From the NCBI RefSeq assembly GCF_007667425.1, contig NZ_VDRC01000001.1, forward strand, positions 1,766,595-1,830,594: a stretch of 64,000 nucleotides of DNA, read 5' to 3'. Below are positions 22,537 through 31,206 of this stretch, in pieces. The notes under the pieces are model-generated. The model was not told the origin of the DNA and searched no databases. It saw only the letters and a program-made list of their open reading frames with translations. Made by a program: the position numbers and the translations under genes. How positions within the stretch are numbered: position 1 is the stretch's first letter; the number at the start of each line of letters is the position of its first letter. This stretch comes from Microbacterium sp. 1.5R (GTDB lineage Bacteria > Actinomycetota > Actinomycetes > Actinomycetales > Microbacteriaceae).

Positions 22537-23829
22537 TCATGTCGATTCGTAGCGCTTCGCGTGCTCCGCCCACTTCGACTCGACGGGAAGCGCGCGGAGC
22601 GCGCGGTTGGCGACCGCGAGCGACACGGACGCCAGGCACAGTCCGGCGCACACGAGCAGCGTGCCCTCTCGTCCGAGCCAGGCGAGACCGAACCCGGCGA
22701 CGAGCGGCGCGAGAGGCAGTGCGCCCATCGCGAGTACCCCGGCGGCGCTGTTCGCCCGACCGAGCAGGCGGCTCGGGGTCGCGACCATGAAGTAGCCCAT
22801 CATCCCCGCGTTGAGTGCGGGGAGCAGCAGCACGGCCGCGCCGAGCACGGCGACGATGCCCCACGGCTGATCGACCGCGCAGAGCACCACCGTGCCGACC
22901 GTCGCCGTCGACAGCCCCGCGATGGCGATGGCACCGGCACCGAACCGCGGCACGAGAAGCGGCGCGATGAGGGCTCCGCCGAGCATGATCGCGCCCACGG
23001 CCGCACCGAGAGTGCCGATCAGCAACTCCGAGTGGCCGTCTTGTTGCAGCGCATAGATGACGGTGGTGATCGCGGCGTTGAACCCCAGATTGATCACGGT
23101 GACGGTGAGCAGCACGCCGCCGAGGTCCGGCCTCGACAAGAGCCACGCGAATCCCTCGCGCAGCTCGCCCCACGCGTTCGCTGCGTCGGCGGGCTCCGTG
23201 TCCTCATCGTCGTCGCAGGCAGGCGGAGCGGATGCCGCGGGCTCGCCGCGCCGCAGCATCCATGCCGTCGCCCCCGCCACGAGCTGGCAGAGCGTCATCA
23301 CGGCGCCGACCGCCCACCCGCCGACGCTGAGGAGCAACCCGCCGAGCGGCCCTCCGGCGAGCTGCAGGGCGGCGTCGCGACCCTGGTTCGCGGCCTGCGC
23401 CCGCCCCATCGCGTCATCGGGGACGATCTGTTTGATCGCACTCTCGCCGGCGACATCGAAGATGCCGCTGCGCGCGGCGAGCAGCACGTTGGCGACGAGC
23501 AGGCTCAGGAACGTCAGCGCATCGGCCAGCGCGAGCACCGTGAACGCGCCGGCGAGCAGCACACCGAGCAGCGAGCCGATGATCATCAGGTCGGTGCGGG
23601 CATGTCGATCCGCGAGCACCCCGCCGGCGAGCGTGAAGACGACCTTGGCCACCATGCCGGCGCCGCCGATGATGCCCGCCTGGGCGGGATCGTCGGTGAC
23701 GATGAGTGCCAGCAGCGGCACTGCGAATCCGAACAGCGCGGCGGCAAGACCCTTGCTCGTATCGCTGGCGAGCCAGATCAGGTAGCGCGGACTGCGCCAG
23801 AGGCTCGTCGGGGTCGTCGTCGCGGTCAT
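22537..23829 (-). CDS. MFS transporter (probable drug/compound exporter)
   Basis: A 430-residue major facilitator with about 12 hydrophobic segments split into two bundles around a cytoplasmic Asp/Glu-rich linker near residue 200 (PACDDDEDTEPADAAN). The early loop GGVLADRHARTDLM is the motif-A region between helices 2 and 3. The start at 23829 puts the first helix ~20 residues in. A longer in-frame reading to 24417 runs across the divergent regulator and is spurious. It faces an ArsR-type regulator across 75 bp holding a long perfect palindrome, the classic layout of a repressed efflux pump. The substrate is unknown. Confidence 0.88.
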   Translation of the reverse strand: MTATTTPTSLWRSPRYLIWLASDTSKGLAAALFGFAVPLLALIVTDDPAQAGIIGGAGMVAKVVFTLAGGVLADRHARTDLMIIGSLLGVLLAGAFTVLALADALTFLSLLVANVLLAARSGIFDVAGESAIKQIVPDDAMGRAQAANQGRDAALQLAGGPLGGLLLSVGGWAVGAVMTLCQLVAGATAWMLRRGEPAASAPPACDDDEDTEPADAANAWGELREGFAWLLSRPDLGGVLLTVTVINLGFNAAITTVIYALQQDGHSELLIGTLGAAVGAIMLGGALIAPLLVPRFGAGAIAIAGLSTATVGTVVLCAVDQPWGIVAVLGAAVLLLPALNAGMMGYFMVATPSRLLGRANSAAGVLAMGALPLAPLVAGFGLAWLGREGTLLVCAGLCLASVSLAVANRALRALPVESKWAEHAKRYEST

Positions 23830-23851
23830 GAGGGACAGCGTAGAAGCGCCA

Positions 23852-23885
23852 CGAATATTGCGCAACAGTTCTTGCGCAATATTCG
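23852..23885. promoter_or_regulatory. Long perfect palindromic operator between MFS and ArsR-type genes
   Basis: CGAATATTGCGCAA (23852-23865), spacer CAGTTC, then the exact complement TTGCGCAATATTCG (23872-23885): 14-bp perfect arms, 34 bp in all. It starts 22 bases before the MFS gene and ends 19 bases before the regulator. The inner TTGCGCAA and the AT-rich flanks suggest a dimeric winged-helix site overlapping both promoters. Confidence 0.8.
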
Positions 23886-23904
23886 GCGCGCGTAGGATCG
23901 GACC

Positions 23905-24483
23905 ATGACCGGAGCACAGGGCGATGACCCCGTCTGGATGACCTCCGCCATGCTGAAGGCGTACTCGCATCCTCTCCGCCGCAGGATCCTCAAAGTCCTC
24001 GCCCGCCACGACCACATGCGCGCCGCCGACATCGCCGCCGAGCTCGATGTGCCGGCGAACAGCGTCAGCTTCCACCTGCGCACTCTCGCGGACGCGGATC
24101 TCATCAAAGAGGCGCCCGAGCACGCCCGCGACCGCCGCGATCGGGTGTGGACCCCGGTGCGCGGCGCCATGAGCGTCGGGGACCCTGAACACCCCGTCGC
24201 CGACGAGGAGCTCGGTGGCGCCGTCGTGCAGGCCATCGCCGCCGAGCATCAGGACCTGCTCCAGCGCGTCGTCGCGTGGGCGCCCGAATACTACGGCGGC
24301 CGGTCGCCCGGCATCCGCGCCGTCTTCCAGCAGCGCACCACACGACTCACCGAGGCCGAGTTCGAGGCGCTTCTGAACGAGTTCGAGGCGGCGTTCGAGC
24401 GCGCTGAAGCTGCGCACGTCGACGGCGACCCGGACGCGCGTTTCTGGCAGGTCGACATCGTCGCGGCGGACGACACGATCTGA
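23905..24483 (+). CDS. ArsR-like winged helix-turn-helix regulator
   Basis: A 192-residue protein with an ArsR-type winged HTH at residues ~12-85 (AYSHPLRRRILKVLARHDHMR, ADIAAELDVPANSVSFHLRTL), followed by an acidic helical C-terminal half (LTEAEFEALLNEFEAAFERAE) seen in ArsR-like repressors of MFS exporters. No metal-binding cysteines are present, so metal sensing is unlikely. It is divergent from the MFS gene and its ATG is 19 bases from the palindrome. It most likely represses both genes until an exported compound binds. Confidence 0.88.
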   Translation: MTGAQGDDPVWMTSAMLKAYSHPLRRRILKVLARHDHMRAADIAAELDVPANSVSFHLRTLADADLIKEAPEHARDRRDRVWTPVRGAMSVGDPEHPVADEELGGAVVQAIAAEHQDLLQRVVAWAPEYYGGRSPGIRAVFQQRTTRLTEAEFEALLNEFEAAFERAEAAHVDGDPDARFWQVDIVAADDTI

Positions 24484-25617
24484 TCAGTCGTCGGACTCGG
24501 AGTCGTCGGACTCGTCGGGTTCGTCGTCGGCGCCGGTGAGGATGAGGATGCGGCGCAGATGCATCGCCGAGAGCACGCCGGTGCCCATCGTGCGGCCGAC
24601 GTCGATCGTACGCGTGTCGACCGTCTGGAGCAGCAACCTGATGGCCCGGGCGGCCTCGGCGCGCGTGCGATGCGCATCGGCGGTCGTGGAGTCGTCGAGA
24701 GCGATGGCGTCGGCGACCGCGTGGCAGGCGGCCGAGAGAGGCTCGGGCAGCTGCGGATCGAGCGGCAGGGCCCCTGGACGGTCCCAGATCGTGTCGGCCG
24801 TGGCGTCGGCGATGTCGCGGATCAGATGCGCGATGCGGTCGAGCCGGGCGAGCTCGTCGTGGATGTGCTGCGTGTCGGCACGTCGGCCCCACGCGCGGGG
24901 GTTCGCACGTCTGCTGTCATCGGCCTCCGCGAGCGCCGCCCGCAGCGACGTGGTCGTGTCGGCGAGCGACGCGGCATCCTCCACCCACTGCTCGTTCTCG
25001 GGCGGCCACGATTCCGTCACCGCGTAGCCGATGTCGTGCAGGTGGTCGCTGAGCTGTTGGCGGAAGGACTCGACTCTGGCCGCCGCGACGAGGGTCGTCG
25101 GCGCGGGGGCGATCACGATGTTCACGAGCAGGCCGACGATCACTCCGACCGCCATCTGGGTGAGGTACCCGAGCGAGTAGTCGTCGGCATCCTGCCCCCC
25201 GACGATCAGCACGAAGAGGGCGGCGATCGGCACATACTCCTTGCCGCTGCCGAACCAGCCGGTGCCAGAGAGCAGCACGCCGACGCCGACGACGATCGGG
25301 ATCGTCCACCAGGTCGGTCCGACCGTGAGCACGACGACGGTGGCGAGGCCGATGCCTGCCGCGAGACCGAGCAGCGTCTGCAGCCCCGAGCGTACCGACC
25401 CCATCAGCGTCGGATACATGCTCACGAGCGCGCCGAGCGGCGCGTAGTACGGATACTCCTGGGTGACGCCCGGCATGTGCGGGGCGATCCACCACGCGAG
25501 CCCCACGGCGAGCGCGGTCTTCGCCACGAGCAGCAGGCGCGCCGGCTGCACAGCCTCTCGCAGCGACTCCACGATGGCCGGTCGGCGTTCGCGGAGTCGC
25601 GAGCGGATCTTCGTCAC
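24484..25617 (-). CDS. FUSC/aromatic-acid-exporter-like membrane protein
   Basis: A 377-residue protein with about six N-terminal hydrophobic segments (residues ~25-170: LLLVAKTALAVGLAWWIAP, LGLAAGIGLATVVVL, MAVGVIVGLLVNIVI). A long cytoplasmic helical domain follows, ending in an Asp/Glu-rich tail. This is the FUSC/DUF939 arrangement, linked to aromatic acid efflux. I choose the GTG at 25617 because GAGAGGA lies five bases upstream; the in-frame region above it (to 26778) is antisense to other genes. Its stop abuts the stop of the ArsR-type gene (convergent). Confidence 0.85.
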   Translation of the reverse strand: MTKIRSRLRERRPAIVESLREAVQPARLLLVAKTALAVGLAWWIAPHMPGVTQEYPYYAPLGALVSMYPTLMGSVRSGLQTLLGLAAGIGLATVVVLTVGPTWWTIPIVVGVGVLLSGTGWFGSGKEYVPIAALFVLIVGGQDADDYSLGYLTQMAVGVIVGLLVNIVIAPAPTTLVAAARVESFRQQLSDHLHDIGYAVTESWPPENEQWVEDAASLADTTTSLRAALAEADDSRRANPRAWGRRADTQHIHDELARLDRIAHLIRDIADATADTIWDRPGALPLDPQLPEPLSAACHAVADAIALDDSTTADAHRTRAEAARAIRLLLQTVDTRTIDVGRTMGTGVLSAMHLRRILILTGADDEPDESDDSESDD

Positions 25618-25734
25618 GGCATCCTCTCGGTCGTCCTCCCCGCCCGCTGACGTTATCCGCTCCGCGCGCGCAGCCGAACGGGGTTGCTCCCGCGGTGCGT
25701 GGCGGGTAGGGGGCGCCGGGGCTGCTGACGCCTG

Positions 25735-25855
25735 CACAGTTCGGGGGCCGACACCCCAGATGTCGGACGGATGCCGCGAAACGGTCCGCCGAACTGTGAT
25801 GACGACCCCGAAGTGTCGGCCCCCGAAGTGTCGGGTTCCCGAAGTGTCGGGTACC
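25735..25855. repeat. Palindrome plus GAAGTGTCGG direct-repeat cluster
   Basis: CACAGTTCGG (25735-25744) pairs with CCGAACTGTG (25789-25798), enclosing an inner CCGACA/TGTCGG pair. Then GAAGTGTCGG occurs three times in direct orientation between 25810 and 25850. The gap 25618-25859 holds no gene; the rest of it shows nothing I can support. Probably a REP-like intergenic element, possibly also ending the two flanking minus-strand units. Confidence 0.6.
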
Positions 25856-25859
25856 GAAG

Positions 25860-26546
25860 CTAAGGAGTGGCCTTGCGGAACGCGAGGAAGGAGATCACCG
25901 TGAGCACCGCCACGATCGCGAGTCCCCAGAGGGCGAGTCCGAGGGCGCCCAGGTCGCCGATCGCTCGACCGACCGTGAGCCACAGCTCCAGACGGGTCAC
26001 GAGGAACACGAGCGCGAGGAGCACGAGGGCGAGGCCGACCCCCACGATCGTCAGCACGACGGGTCCCCCGCTCTTGTAGATCGTGGCACCGGTGAAGCCG
26101 AGCACGAACAGGAACAGCGAGAGCGAGAAGAAGACGACGAACGCGCCGAGGGGACCCGCCTCCCATAGCCACGGCAGGTGGAAGACGTAGCCGTTCACCC
26201 CGTAGCCGTTGGTCGCCAGCTCGATCGCGCCACCGAGCAGGAAGACCAGGCTCAGCAGGGCGCTGCCGAGCACCGCCGTGGCGAGCGTGCCGACGAAGAA
26301 GTCCCGTCGCGTGATGCTCATGGCCTGCGAGAACGGGAACGTGAGGGTCATCGCCGAGATCCCGATCGCGAAGAAGTACCAGAGCGGTGCTTGGCCGCCA
26401 CCGCCGTACTTCGGGCCGTCGAGCGGGATCATCGCGTAGATCAGCACCGAGATCACGACGGCGGAGCCGAGCACGATCAGCGGGACCCAGATGAAGGTCT
26501 GGCGGTTGATCAGTTGCAGGCGGATGACGTTGAGGGTGCGTCGCAT
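25860..26546 (-). CDS. ABC transporter membrane protein of a YtrA/YtrB-type operon
   Basis: A 228-residue polytopic protein with six hydrophobic segments (FIWVPLIVLGSAVVISVLIY, WYFFAIGISAMTLTFPF, TLATAVLGSALLSLVFLL, and three more). There is no recognised catalytic motif. It directly follows the ABC ATPase (1-bp overlap of ATG and stop), so it is its membrane partner. YtrABC-type systems are implicated in envelope stress and peptide antibiotic response in Gram-positives; that role here is inference. Confidence 0.8.
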   Translation of the reverse strand: MRRTLNVIRLQLINRQTFIWVPLIVLGSAVVISVLIYAMIPLDGPKYGGGGQAPLWYFFAIGISAMTLTFPFSQAMSITRRDFFVGTLATAVLGSALLSLVFLLGGAIELATNGYGVNGYVFHLPWLWEAGPLGAFVVFFSLSLFLFVLGFTGATIYKSGGPVVLTIVGVGLALVLLALVFLVTRLELWLTVGRAIGDLGALGLALWGLAIVAVLTVISFLAFRKATP

Positions 26547-27457
26547 CAGCGGACTCCTTCCTTGACGGCAGTGTCTTTCGTCGCGGCGTCCGCCTTCTGG
26601 GTGAGCCGGACGACCAGCTGCTGCAGCGAGACGGGAGCCAGATCGAGACCGGATGCCGAGATCTCGGCCCGCTCGGCGGCCGACACGTGTCCGAGCACGG
26701 TGACCGATGCCACTCGGCCGAGCGCCTCGCGGTGCAGCACCTCGCGGCCGGTCGCCCAGGAGTCGACTTTCTGCGCATCGCCGACGACGGTCACGGCGCG
26801 GTCGCGCACGGCATCCGTGTCTTCGTTCAGGAGGATGCGACCGTTGTCGATGACGATGACCTTCTCGATGAGGTTCGAGACCTCGTCGATGAGGTGCGAC
26901 GACAGGATGATGGTGCGCGGATGCTCGGCGTAGTCCTCGAGCAGGCGATCGTAGAAGATCTGCCGAGCCACCGCGTCGAGGCCGAGGTACGGCTCGTCGA
27001 AGAACGTCAGCTCGGCGCGGGAGGCGAGACCGATGATGACGCCGACCGCCGAGAGCTGTCCGCGCGACAGCTTCTTGATCGTCTGCTTCATCGGCAGCTG
27101 GAACTGCTCGATCAGCTCGTCGGCGAGCTGCTGATCCCAGTTGCGGAAGAACAGGCTCGCGGCCTTGAAGGCGTGCCGCGGGTGCGCGTCATCCGGGTAT
27201 TTCTGGCTCTCCCGCACGAAGCAGATCCGGTCGAGGACGCGCGCGTTCTCGTAGGGGTGCTCGCCGAAGACCCTGACGTCGCCCGAGGTGGCGAAGTTCT
27301 GCGCGGTGAGGATCGACATGAGAGTCGTCTTGCCCGCGCCGTTGCGGCCGAGGAGTCCGTAGATCGAGCCCGCCTCGAGGGCGAGCGACACATCGTCGAG
27401 TGCTCGGGTGTCTTTGTAGCGCTTGGTGAGGTTCTGCACCTCGATGACGGCGGTCAT
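26546..27457 (-). CDS. ABC transporter ATP-binding protein, YtrB-like
   Basis: A 303-residue ATPase with Walker A GRNGAGKTT near residue 37, Q-loop region after RICFVRESQKYP, a variant signature LSRGQ (instead of LSGGQ) near residue 135, Walker B ELTFFDEPYLGLD and switch His in SSHLIDEV. A ~90-residue C-terminal extension follows (VVGDAQKVDSWATGREVL) as in YtrB-type proteins. Four-base overlap with the GntR gene upstream and one-base overlap with the membrane gene downstream make a coupled three-gene operon. Confidence 0.9.
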   Translation of the reverse strand: MTAVIEVQNLTKRYKDTRALDDVSLALEAGSIYGLLGRNGAGKTTLMSILTAQNFATSGDVRVFGEHPYENARVLDRICFVRESQKYPDDAHPRHAFKAASLFFRNWDQQLADELIEQFQLPMKQTIKKLSRGQLSAVGVIIGLASRAELTFFDEPYLGLDAVARQIFYDRLLEDYAEHPRTIILSSHLIDEVSNLIEKVIVIDNGRILLNEDTDAVRDRAVTVVGDAQKVDSWATGREVLHREALGRVASVTVLGHVSAAERAEISASGLDLAPVSLQQLVVRLTQKADAATKDTAVKEGVR

Positions 27458-27834
27458 GCGGGGTTCTTCCCTTCTGTGGAGGCCGCCCGCTCGGTCAGCA
27501 GGGCGGCGAGGTCGGTGGCGCTGAGGCCCAGGGTGCGGGCCTCGGCGAGAAGCGGGTCGAGGTAGCGGTCGGCGAACGCGGCACGGCGCTCGCCGAGCAA
27601 GATCTCCCGCGCGCCCTCAGCGACGAACATGCCGATGCCGCGGCGCTTGTACAGCACTCCCTTGTCGGTGAGCATGGCGACTCCCTTCGCTGCCGTGGCG
27701 GGGTTGATCCGGTAGAAGGCGGCGAGCTCGTTTGTCGAAGGCGCCTTGGTCTCCTCCGCGAGCGAGCCGTCGATGATCGAGTCCTCGATCTGCTCGGCGA
27801 TCTGGAGGAAGAGCGGCTTGCCTTCTTCGATCAC
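27454..27834 (-). CDS. GntR family regulator, YtrA type
   Basis: A 126-residue repressor. Residues 8-75 form the GntR winged helix (LFLQIAEQIEDSIIDGSL, STNELAAFYRINPATAAKGVAML). A short ~45-residue helical tail for dimerisation follows, the hallmark of the YtrA subfamily, which lacks a ligand-binding domain. It heads the ABC operon it presumably controls; the stop overlaps the ATPase ATG by four bases. A GGTTA/TAACC palindrome lies ~20 bases upstream of its ATG. Confidence 0.92.
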   Translation of the reverse strand: MIEEGKPLFLQIAEQIEDSIIDGSLAEETKAPSTNELAAFYRINPATAAKGVAMLTDKGVLYKRRGIGMFVAEGAREILLGERRAAFADRYLDPLLAEARTLGLSATDLAALLTERAASTEGKNPA

Positions 27835-27854
27835 GAATCCTCCGCGGGTTTGTG

Positions 27855-27878
27855 GGTTAGTTACTTGAGTAGATAACC
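27855..27878. promoter_or_regulatory. Candidate YtrA-type operator
   Basis: GGTTA (27855-27859) and TAACC (27874-27878) flank GTTACTTGAGTAGA in an AT-rich pocket directly upstream of the GntR gene. YtrA-family regulators are known to bind GT/AC-type palindromes in their own promoters. Supported only by position and symmetry. Confidence 0.45.
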
Positions 27879-27923
27879 ACTAAACACCGAGAGTGTCAAC
27901 CGGGATGCGGTCCGCTGCCGATA

Positions 27924-28012
27924 CCGCGTTTCGTCTCGTCGCTGCGCTCCTCGCTCAACGACCTGCGGGGTCGTCCGGGGTTGTCGAGCGAGCGGAGCGA
28001 GACGAAACGCGG
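27924..28012. repeat. Long palindromic intergenic repeat, CCGCGTTTCGTCTCG family, copy 1
   Basis: 15-bp perfect arms CCGCGTTTCGTCTCG (27924-27938) and CGAGACGAAACGCGG (27998-28012). The inner part is also partly complementary (CTCGCTCAACGACC against GTTGTCGAGCGAGCGG). The same structure recurs at 31207-31316, and a fragment (TTTCGTCTCGTCTCGCTC) occurs at 38823-38840 inside the ABC ATPase gene tail. A repeated element rather than a gene-specific terminator. Confidence 0.75.
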
Positions 28013-28031
28013 TCTCGTCGGCAGGGCAGCC

Positions 28032-28754
28032 TCAGGCGCGCGGGCTCCCGACGTACATCGATCCGTGCAGCTCGGCGACGTGGTCGAAGGCGAGACGGCT
28101 CGCTGCCGCGGCATCCTTCGACCTCAACGCGTCTACGAGTCGGGCGTGCTCCTCATTCGACTCGCGCAGATAGTCGATGCGGTAGGGGATGAAGTAGGCG
28201 TAGAGCTCGTGAGAGATGCGGTGGTGCAGTTCGGCGGCGCCCGCCACCCCGGCCATGCCGACGAGCACCTCGTGGAACTCGGCGTCGGCGGTGCGGAACC
28301 CCGTCCAGTCGGGCACCGTCCGCATCTCGTCGACGAGAGTGTCGAGCCGGGCGAGCGCATCCTCGCCGGCGGATGCCGACGCGCCGGCGATCGCGGCGAG
28401 GCCTGCCTCGAGCGCGGCGCGCTGGTCGATCAGGGCGTGCACGTGCGCGGCATCCGCTCGGTACGCGTCGATCTCGCCGACCGTGCCCACCGCCGGTGCG
28501 TCGGCGATGAACGTGCCGCCCGCGTGGCCCTTGCGCCGCACGACGACGCCTTCGTCGCTCAGCGCCCGGTATGCGCGCCGCACCGTCATCTCGCTGACCT
28601 CGAACGCCCGAGCCGTGTCGTCGGTGCTCGGCAGACGCTGCCCCGGCGCGAGCATGCCGAGCTCGACGGCCAGCGAGATCCGCGCACGCACCGTGTCGAC
28701 GGCCGTCGTGCGGCGGATCGCGCCGAGCGCCGGGGAGGCCAGGTCCATCGTCAT
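28032..28754 (-). CDS. GntR family regulator with FCD-type effector domain
   Basis: A 240-residue FadR-subfamily repressor. The winged helix is at ~residues 18-85 (AVELGMLAPGQRLPSTDDTA, SEMTVRRAYRALSDEGVVVR). An all-helical FCD domain at ~100-230 contains metal/ligand-type residues (FRTADAEFHEVL, HHRISHELYAYF, EEHARLVDALRSKD). It lies 40 bp behind an APC permease and a nitrilase-type amidohydrolase in one direction, so it should regulate uptake and hydrolysis of an amide or amino acid-like compound. The palindromes at 31118-31157 are likely targets. Confidence 0.9.
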   Translation of the reverse strand: MTMDLASPALGAIRRTTAVDTVRARISLAVELGMLAPGQRLPSTDDTARAFEVSEMTVRRAYRALSDEGVVVRRKGHAGGTFIADAPAVGTVGEIDAYRADAAHVHALIDQRAALEAGLAAIAGASASAGEDALARLDTLVDEMRTVPDWTGFRTADAEFHEVLVGMAGVAGAAELHHRISHELYAYFIPYRIDYLRESNEEHARLVDALRSKDAAAASRLAFDHVAELHGSMYVGSPRA

Positions 28755-28794
28755 CGTCTCTCGGTCGGCACCGGTCGGCCGGGACGCGCCCGGC

Positions 28795-30264
28795 TCAGCC
28801 TGCCGCGCGATCCTCCGCGCGGTCCGATGCGGCGGGTTCCTCGACGAGCTCGGCGTCGAGGCGGAACCGCCTGCCCCACACGATACCGACGACCATCGCG
28901 ACGACGGGGATCAGCGCCAGCACGACGCTGACGGCGACACTGCCGCCGGTCACGAGCGTGAAGTTCGACAGCACGAGCCACAGGGCGAACGCGAGGCCGA
29001 CGACCGAGAGGATCGGGAAGACGCGCGCCGTCACCGAGCGACCGGATGCCAGTTCGGGGCGTCGGGCGAAGAAGACGAGCACCGCGACCGAGGTCGTCAG
29101 CATGAGCAGCACCATGCCGACGGTCGCGACGCCGGCCATCGAGCCGAAGACGCCGACGAGCGGGTCGAGACCGAGCAGGGCGAGCGCGGCCAGCACGATA
29201 GCGGCGGTGATCGTCTGCACGACCGACGAGAACGCCGGGGAGTGGTGGGTGGCGTGGCGGCGCCCGAGGCGGGCGGGCAGCACCGCCTTGTGCGCGAGTG
29301 TGAACTGGTAACGGGCGATCACGTTGTGGAACGAGAGCACGCACGCGAACAGGCTCGTGATGAGCAGCACCTGGACGATGTCGCGCAGGATGGGGCCGAG
29401 GTACTGCGTCGTGGTGTCGAGCAGCAGGTTGCCTTCGCCGGCGAGCGTCTGCTGCGCGACTGCGACCGCGTTGCTCGCGCCGACACCTGTCACGAGAGCC
29501 CAGCACGAGATGGCGTAGAAGACGCCGATGATGATGACCGCGAGATACGTCGCGCGGGGAATGGTGCGCTCGGGCGACCGGGCCTCGTCGCGGAACACGG
29601 CGGTGGCCTCGAACCCGATGAACCCGGTGAGCGCGAACAGCACGGCCACGCCGATGCCGCCGGTGAAGACGTTCGTGGGGTCGAAGGTCTCGAGCGCGAT
29701 GCCCTCGGCGCCTCCGGTCGCGAAGATGACGACGTCGAGCACCACGACGACGAGGATCTCGAGGGCGAGCGCGATGCCGAGCACCTTGGCGCTCAGTTCG
29801 ATGTGCCGGTATCCGAGCACGGCCACGATCGCCATGGTCGCGAACGAGTACAGCCACCAGGGCAGGCTCGGGCCGCCGAAGAAGGTGACGAGGTCGTCGA
29901 CCGCCCAGCCCATGTAGCCGTACACGCCGACCTGGATCGCGGTGTACGCCACGAGAGCGGTGAATGCCGAGCCGAGTCCGAACCGCGATCCGAGCCCGGC
30001 TGTGACGTACGAGAAGAACGCGCCGGCCTCCTTCACGAACGGAGTCATCGTGACGAATCCGACGGAGAACACGAGCAGGATGACGGCCGCGAGCGCGAAG
30101 CCGATCGGGGCGCCGGCACCGTTGCCGGAGCCGATCGCGATCGGCACGTTGCCGCCGATCACGGTGAGCGGTGCGGCGGCGGCGATCACCATGAAGACGA
30201 TCGCGCCGGTGCCGAGCTGTCCGTCGAGGCGCTGGCGCGGCTCGGCGAGAGGGGAGACGGTCAT
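28795..30264 (-). CDS. APC superfamily amino acid permease
   Basis: A 489-residue transporter with 12 predicted hydrophobic segments, starting with LGTGAIVFMVIAAAAPLTV near residue 15, the conserved first-helix region of APC permeases, and including GFIGFEATAVFRDEARSPERTIP, the typical family motif after helix 6. I choose the ATG at 30264, preceded by AAAGAGA; an upstream in-frame ATG at 30285 lacks a ribosome site. Sandwiched between the nitrilase-family enzyme and the FCD regulator, it probably imports the substrate or a product of the hydrolase. Confidence 0.9.
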   Translation of the reverse strand: MTVSPLAEPRQRLDGQLGTGAIVFMVIAAAAPLTVIGGNVPIAIGSGNGAGAPIGFALAAVILLVFSVGFVTMTPFVKEAGAFFSYVTAGLGSRFGLGSAFTALVAYTAIQVGVYGYMGWAVDDLVTFFGGPSLPWWLYSFATMAIVAVLGYRHIELSAKVLGIALALEILVVVVLDVVIFATGGAEGIALETFDPTNVFTGGIGVAVLFALTGFIGFEATAVFRDEARSPERTIPRATYLAVIIIGVFYAISCWALVTGVGASNAVAVAQQTLAGEGNLLLDTTTQYLGPILRDIVQVLLITSLFACVLSFHNVIARYQFTLAHKAVLPARLGRRHATHHSPAFSSVVQTITAAIVLAALALLGLDPLVGVFGSMAGVATVGMVLLMLTTSVAVLVFFARRPELASGRSVTARVFPILSVVGLAFALWLVLSNFTLVTGGSVAVSVVLALIPVVAMVVGIVWGRRFRLDAELVEEPAASDRAEDRAAG

Positions 30265-30312
30265 GTGGTCTCTTTCGACGTGCATCCGAGGGGGATGCGG
30301 GAGAGGAGGGGG

Positions 30313-31092
30313 TCAGTACAGATCGGTGCGGCGGTCGGCGAGGTACGGGTTCTCCCGTCGCGCGCGTCGCGTGGCCTCGGGATCGATCGTGGCGATCAGG
30401 AGGCCGGTGTCGGTGGCGCCGAGGGAGTCGAGGACGACGCCCTCGGGGGAGACGATGCTGCTGCGGCCGACGTAGGTCAGGTCGCCTTCGGTGCCCGTGC
30501 GGTTGACGTAGACCACGTGCACCTGGTTCTCCCAGGCGCGCACGGGGATGAGTCGTTCGGCGATGTGCGCGAACGGCTCCATCTGCGCGGTCGGCACGAT
30601 GACGGCATCCGCTCCGCTGAGGGCCGCGGCGCGCACGGTCTCGGGGAACTCGACGTCGTAGCAGATGAGCACCGAGAGCCTCACGCCGTCGATGTCGATC
30701 GCGGGCGGAAGGGTATCGCCCGGCACGAAGAGGCTGCGATCGAGGTCGCCGAAGAGGTGGGTCTTGCGGTAGCGGAGGAGCTCGGCGCCGCTGCGGTCGA
30801 TCGCCACGAGGGAGTTCGTGATCCCGCCGTCGGGCAATGTCTCGGGCAGGCCCGCGATGATCGCGATGCCGTGCTCGTGGGCGATGGCGGCGACCCGGTC
30901 GACGAGCTCAGGGGCGGCGAGCGGAGCCAGCGCGTCGCCGATGTTGTACCCGGTGACGAACATCTCGGGGGTGACGAGCATGCCCGCTCCGCGCGCCGCG
31001 GCTTCGCGTGCGGCATCGGCGATGACCGCGAGGTTCGCGTCGACATCGCCGGCGATGCCGTCGTGCTGCAGTCCGGCGATGGTCAGGGTCAT
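30313..31092 (-). CDS. Carbon-nitrogen hydrolase (nitrilase superfamily amidase)
   Basis: A 259-residue hydrolase of non-peptide C-N bonds with the Glu-Lys-Cys triad visible: Glu43 in LVTPEMFVTGYN, Lys110 in RYRKTHLFG, Cys144 in VLICYDVEFPE. The start at 31092 is set by GAGGAG eight bases upstream; an ATG 11 codons earlier lies in the operator region. Members hydrolyse omega-amides, carbamoyl amino acids or nitriles. First gene of an operon with an APC permease and an FCD-GntR regulator, so the substrate is probably an imported amide or amine derivative. Confidence 0.9.
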   Translation of the reverse strand: MTLTIAGLQHDGIAGDVDANLAVIADAAREAAARGAGMLVTPEMFVTGYNIGDALAPLAAPELVDRVAAIAHEHGIAIIAGLPETLPDGGITNSLVAIDRSGAELLRYRKTHLFGDLDRSLFVPGDTLPPAIDIDGVRLSVLICYDVEFPETVRAAALSGADAVIVPTAQMEPFAHIAERLIPVRAWENQVHVVYVNRTGTEGDLTYVGRSSIVSPEGVVLDSLGATDTGLLIATIDPEATRRARRENPYLADRRTDLY

Positions 31093-31117
31093 GCGGAGGC
31101 TCCTCGGTACGTCGTCG

Positions 31118-31157
31118 TGATCCATTTAATAGATCAATGTGATCCATTAGATGACCA
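31118..31157. promoter_or_regulatory. Two adjacent operator-like sites upstream of the nitrilase/permease operon
   Basis: Site 1 at 31118-31136 is TGATC-N9-GATCA around an AT core. Site 2 at 31140-31157 begins again TGATCCATTAGATGACCA, a near repeat. Both share TGATCCATT, lie 26-65 bases upstream of the nitrilase ATG and are AT-rich compared with the surroundings. The FCD-GntR protein of the same operon is the natural binder. Confidence 0.55.
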
Positions 31158-31206
31158 TTGTGTGACGATCGTGTTTCCCTCGCAAGAGGTGCGGGGCGGC
31201 GTTCTG

